NCBI GenBank assembly: GCA_014860455.1 | Contig: JACZJQ010000055.1 | Coordinates: 1 to 64,000, forward strand | DNA length: 64,000 bases | Source of the DNA: Bryobacteraceae bacterium | GTDB lineage: Bacteria > Acidobacteriota > Terriglobia > Bryobacterales > Bryobacteraceae | Direction of reading: 5' to 3' | Shown: positions 61,157-64,000 of the stretch, piece by piece | Position numbering within the stretch: position 1 is the first letter of the stretch | Layout: every line of letters starts with the position of its first letter | Made by a program: the position numbers and the translations under genes | Notes under the pieces: generated by a model | The model's input: the letters and a program-made list of their open reading frames with translations, nothing else | What the model was told of the DNA's origin: nothing | Databases searched by the model: none

Positions 61157-61708
61157 TCACCCCCCCGTCCTGTCATCCTCATCCTGCAGGATGCTGTTGG
61201 TGCGCCACTCATCGGCCCGTGCTTGCTCCGCGTCCGGAATCTGGTGCAACCGCCTACCCAGCCACGCTGCAATCCCAAGCCCCGGCATTATACTCAGGAC
61301 GAGGCTTCGGAGAGTCCATCCGAGCGATGCGAAAACCGTCGCGATCACCGCAAAGTTGATCACTGCCCCCGCGAGTTGCCACGCCCAGTATGCCCGAAGA
61401 CCCCGCGCCCTTGGCAGGCCGAGCGCCCGGAATTTCGCGCAATGCTTCAGAAAAATCCATGCGGAGAACAGGGAGATCACGCAAAACCCCGCCGCCACCC
61501 AAACCCCGCCCTTCCGCAGCGCCTCAATCAGCGTCGCCGCCGATTCCGGCAGACACACCAGCGCCATCGCCGACCCGAGAACCGCCACCACCGCCGCAAC
61601 CGTCCGCTCACGAAACGCCCGCCGCATCTCCCGCAGCGCGGCCTTCTCGACTTCAGCCGAAGGCCCAATCCCATCCGGCAACAAACGTTCCATCACTTCT
61701 TCTGGCAT
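61157..61708 (-). CDS. Membrane protein coupled to an ECF sigma factor
   Basis: 183 residues with an N-terminal cytosolic helix (residues 1-35, rich in Glu and Arg) and about four transmembrane helices between 37 and 155. ATG 61708 has GGAGG 4 nt upstream and overlaps the sigma gene by 16 bp; a second ATG at 61693 (TGATG) is possible. Position right behind the sigma gene is where anti-sigma factors lie, but there is no ZAS zinc motif. Anti-sigma function is inference only. Confidence 0.65.
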   Translation of the reverse strand: MPEEVMERLLPDGIGPSAEVEKAALREMRRAFRERTVAAVVAVLGSAMALVCLPESAATLIEALRKGGVWVAAGFCVISLFSAWIFLKHCAKFRALGLPRARGLRAYWAWQLAGAVINFAVIATVFASLGWTLRSLVLSIMPGLGIAAWLGRRLHQIPDAEQARADEWRTNSILQDEDDRTGG

Positions 61709-62178
61709 AACGCCTCCGTCAATCTCTTCCGCGCCCTGTGCGCTCTGCTCCTCGCCGCCACTTCGGTCAGGCCCGTCAGTTCGGCAATCTCCTCGTAGCT
61801 CAATCCGCCTTCCGCCCGCATCAGCAGCACTTCACGGTCTGCTGAATCCAGTTGATCCAGAGCCAGCAGCACCCGCTCCAGTTCCAGATGTACATTCGGG
61901 TCCAGCGCTGGAGCCTGCACTCCGTCGGGCATCTGAACGAGCCGTTTCTCGCGCCTGTACTGGCTGCGAATCAGGTTCCTCACCGTGGCAATCAGGTACC
62001 CGCGCACCGTCAGTTGATCCACGCGCTCACCCGCCTGCCACACGCGCAGGAACGCCTCCGCCGTCAGATCCTCGGCTTGCGCGACATTGCCGGTCAGCGC
62101 GAGAGCGAACCGGTAAACGTCCCGGGCATGGCGCTCATACAGAGCGCCGAAACCCATTGATGAAACCGATTCGGCCAT
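61693..62178 (-). CDS. ECF RNA polymerase sigma factor
   Basis: 161 residues. Region 2 is YERHARDVYRFALALTGNVA with the -10-binding helix, and region 4 is LDSADREVLLMRAEGGLSYE followed by the helix-turn-helix IAELTGLTEVAARSRAHRAR. ATG 62178 is chosen; a later Met (62157) would also keep region 2. TATTGT on the minus strand lies 7 nt upstream of the ATG. Probably recognises its own promoter class; the coupled membrane protein may control it. Confidence 0.88.
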   Translation of the reverse strand: MAESVSSMGFGALYERHARDVYRFALALTGNVAQAEDLTAEAFLRVWQAGERVDQLTVRGYLIATVRNLIRSQYRREKRLVQMPDGVQAPALDPNVHLELERVLLALDQLDSADREVLLMRAEGGLSYEEIAELTGLTEVAARSRAHRARKRLTEALCQKK

Positions 62179-62187
62179 CCATACGAC

Positions 62188-62193
62188 AATACT
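62188..62193 (+). promoter_or_regulatory. -10-like box of the alpha/beta-hydrolase-like gene
   Basis: AATACT ends 5 nt before GTG 62199 and no Shine-Dalgarno fits, so the transcript would be leaderless. The sigma factor start lies on the opposite strand within 20 bp, so the promoters overlap. Confidence 0.35.
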
Positions 62194-62198
62194 CTTGA

Positions 62199-62939
62199 GT
62201 GCGCCCCGCGTTGCACATCCTGTTGCTGATTTGTGCGGCTGCGCCTGCCGCCCGCGCGGACTCACGCAATCAGACCTTCGATGATTTCGCCACGCCGCTG
62301 CCGGTGAAGCCCGGCGAGACACTTGTCGTCGGCATTGTCGGCGGGTGGGAAAGGTGGGACAATCCGGGGCGTTGCATTCGGCGGACGGCCATCGCCATCA
62401 AACGCCGGGAGTTGGAGGGCGTGTGGGTGGAGACGGTTGAAAATCACAAGCTAGAACTGGCCGAACGGCTGATCCGCGAGGCGTTTGACTTCAATCGCGA
62501 CGGAAAATTGGGCGAAGAGGAGGCGAAGCGGGCACGAATTGTACTGTTTGGACAGTCGCTTGGCGGGCGTGCGGCGTTGCGGCTGGCACGGACGCTGAAC
62601 GGCTGGGGTGTGACAGTTCGTTTGGTCGCGGTGGTTGACGCTTATGGCAAGGACCCATACACCGTCCCGCCCAATGTCCTCGCCGCCGCCAACTGGTTTC
62701 AGCGCGACCACTTGTTCATCAAAGGCGCACCGCTGCTCCGCGCCGAGGACCCTGAGCGCACGCGTATTCTCTTCAACCGCAAGGTCAGCTACAAGGGCCG
62801 GCGCGGCGAGTTTGAGATCGACGAACAGTCGCGTTTGCAGACGTTCTTCATGGGCGCGCACCTCGTGATGGAATTCGACATGCCGCTGTGGCGCGAGGTC
62901 GAAAAGATGGTTATCGAAGCAGCCCTCGGACGCGATTGA
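62199..62939 (+). CDS. Secreted alpha/beta-hydrolase-like protein
   Basis: 246 residues. Signal peptide 1-20. LVVGIVGGWERWD may be the first strand and oxyanion region. FGQSLGGRAALRLA is a classic nucleophile elbow (GxSxxG). Between them DFNRDGKLGEEEAKRA resembles an EF-hand calcium loop, an unusual insertion. RLVAVVDAYGKD may hold the catalytic Asp and GAHLVMEFD the His. Substrate unknown, possibly a lipase-like or esterase activity. Its end overlaps the convergent phosphodiesterase gene by 29 bp. Confidence 0.7.
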   Translation: MRPALHILLLICAAAPAARADSRNQTFDDFATPLPVKPGETLVVGIVGGWERWDNPGRCIRRTAIAIKRRELEGVWVETVENHKLELAERLIREAFDFNRDGKLGEEEAKRARIVLFGQSLGGRAALRLARTLNGWGVTVRLVAVVDAYGKDPYTVPPNVLAAANWFQRDHLFIKGAPLLRAEDPERTRILFNRKVSYKGRRGEFEIDEQSRLQTFFMGAHLVMEFDMPLWREVEKMVIEAALGRD

Positions 62940-64000
62940 AGTCGCCGTCGATGCCGGTGGGCGCGGCCACGCCCAGCAGGTGGAGGATGAGTGGCGCGAC
63001 GTCCACGGTCCTGGCCCTTTCGACGCGCGCGCCCTGTTTGAATGGCCCGCCGACGCCGATCAGCAGAGCGTCCATTTCGCGGTTCGCGACCGGGTCGTAG
63101 CCATGCATCCCTTTCAGATGGGGCACGGCAGTGGACCCGTCGCCGACGGGCAGCACCTGGACGATCCAGGGCCGGTCGGGGACGATCAGCAGATCGCCGA
63201 TGCGCGGGTTGTCGCGATAGTTCAGATGCGCGGGGATCTCGGCTCTGCGGTAGATCTTCCAGCCCTTCTCCTTCGGCTTCAGTTCGGCGTAGACGCGCGC
63301 GGGATCGTCGCAATAGAGTTGGGTTATCGGCGCCTCATTGGCGGCGATGCAGCCGCGGAAATCGGCGAGCGGGGTGAGGTCGAGATGGCCTTCGACAGCG
63401 CTCTGGCCGTGGTCTGAAACGATCAGCAGGGTCGCACCGGCCTTCGATGCCATCTCGGCGATGCGCGCCACCGAGGCATCCACTTTCTTCGCCGCTTCGA
63501 CGGTCTCCAGAGCAAGCGGACCATGGCGGTGGCCCATGGAATCGATATCGGAGAAGTAGACGACAATCGCGTCTGGCCGCCGCTTGGTCAACGCCAGCCA
63601 TTCGCCCACCTGCGCGACCTTCTCGTCGTGCTGCACCCGCCAGTCATAGCGCCGGAAATAGGTCGGCCATTTGCCGTTGACGCCGGCGTCGGTGCCTGGC
63701 CAGAAAAACGTGGCCACGGTCCTGCCGGCCTCTTCGGCGGTCTCCCAGAACGGTTCGCCGCCGTACCAGGAGCCGTCGGTGGAAGTGGTCTGGTAGTTGA
63801 ACCGGCTCTTGCGCGCACGGTCATAGAAGACCATGCCGACCAGGCCGTGGCGCGAGGGCTCAAGTCCGGTGGCCATGCTGTGGAAGTTGGGGAACGTGGT
63901 GGACGGAAAGCTCGGCTGCATGTGGGCGACGGTTGCGCCCTGTACGCGGAGGCGGGCCAGGGTTTGCATCTTGTGGACTTCGATGAAGTCGTGCCGCAGG
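62911..64000 (-). CDS. Nucleotide pyrophosphatase/phosphodiesterase family enzyme (partial, right edge)
   Basis: At least 362 residues of an alkaline-phosphatase-superfamily enzyme. The visible frame runs to the edge as RHDFIEVHKMQTLARL, so the N-terminus and first metal Asp lie outside. PSFPSTTFPNFHSMATG carries the catalytic Thr, YFSDIDSMGHRHGP and LIVSDHGQSAV the metal ligands, and HLKGMHGYDP the last His. The family cleaves phosphodiester or pyrophosphate bonds; bacterial homologues are usually periplasmic. Confidence 0.88.
   Translation of the reverse strand, partial: LRHDFIEVHKMQTLARLRVQGATVAHMQPSFPSTTFPNFHSMATGLEPSRHGLVGMVFYDRARKSRFNYQTTSTDGSWYGGEPFWETAEEAGRTVATFFWPGTDAGVNGKWPTYFRRYDWRVQHDEKVAQVGEWLALTKRRPDAIVVYFSDIDSMGHRHGPLALETVEAAKKVDASVARIAEMASKAGATLLIVSDHGQSAVEGHLDLTPLADFRGCIAANEAPITQLYCDDPARVYAELKPKEKGWKIYRRAEIPAHLNYRDNPRIGDLLIVPDRPWIVQVLPVGDGSTAVPHLKGMHGYDPVANREMDALLIGVGGPFKQGARVERARTVDVAPLILHLLGVAAPTGIDGDFNRVRGLLR

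Overview
The window is a 64 kb stretch of a GC-rich bacterial chromosome with dense, non-overlapping genes. No rRNA, tRNA, CRISPR array, prophage or insertion sequence is visible. The mix points to a soil Acidobacteriota of the Solibacter/Bryobacter type: type I sulfatase, GH127 arabinofuranosidase, DUF1080 and ThuA proteins, a tricorn protease homologue, putative-Ig repeat proteins, DUF4384 and caspase-like proteins, and many Tat or Sec signal peptides. This assignment is inference from gene content; no 16S gene is present.

Layout. 0-9.9 kb: YHS protein, secreted TPR protein, sulfatase and GH127 (tail to tail), tricorn protease, TonB-C protein. 9.9-17.0 kb: a histidine biosynthesis operon, hisI-hisG-hisD-hisC-HAD phosphatase-hisB-hisH-hisF-hisA, mostly linked by 4-bp start/stop overlaps. 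It is preceded by a 22-codon leader peptide with five consecutive His codons and a mutually exclusive antiterminator/terminator pair, which is a textbook attenuator. hisE is not in the cluster. 17-25 kb (minus strand): an aldo/keto reductase, then a tightly coupled run transcribed leftward: possible PD-(D/E)xK protein, ACT protein, sirtuin, larC, metG, tatD and a polyprenyl diphosphate synthase. 25.1-25.6 kb: the two ends of a deleted HigB/RelE-type toxin, followed by its intact XRE antitoxin.

25.6-33 kb: a membrane protein of unknown function, L-2-hydroxyglutarate oxidase, a lone nuoB coupled to pgeF, a Gfo/Idh/MocA oxidoreductase, recG and rsmD. 33-40 kb: two divergent operons. One encodes a seven-repeat Ig-like secreted protein and a small secreted protein. 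The other encodes two DUF4384 proteins and a caspase-PEGA-TPR protein. 40-42 kb: DUF1080 and ThuA proteins. 42-50 kb (minus): polysaccharide export protein, chain-length determinant, BY-kinase and a membrane protein run directly into bamA and an OmpH/Skp chaperone, linking exopolysaccharide export to outer-membrane assembly.

50-64 kb: EVE protein, Maf, DUF721 protein, gatC-gatA, superoxide dismutase, guanine deaminase, YbjQ protein, the c-di-AMP module cdaA-cdaR-glmM, a Gly-rich secreted protein, a deoxyhypusine-synthase-family protein, an ECF sigma factor with a coupled membrane protein, a secreted alpha/beta-hydrolase-like protein, and a nucleotide pyrophosphatase/phosphodiesterase cut by the right edge.

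Several genes have a -10-like hexamer only 5-10 nt upstream of the start codon and no Shine-Dalgarno sequence, which suggests frequent leaderless transcripts. Start codons were chosen by Shine-Dalgarno position, signal peptides, overlaps with upstream genes and family length.
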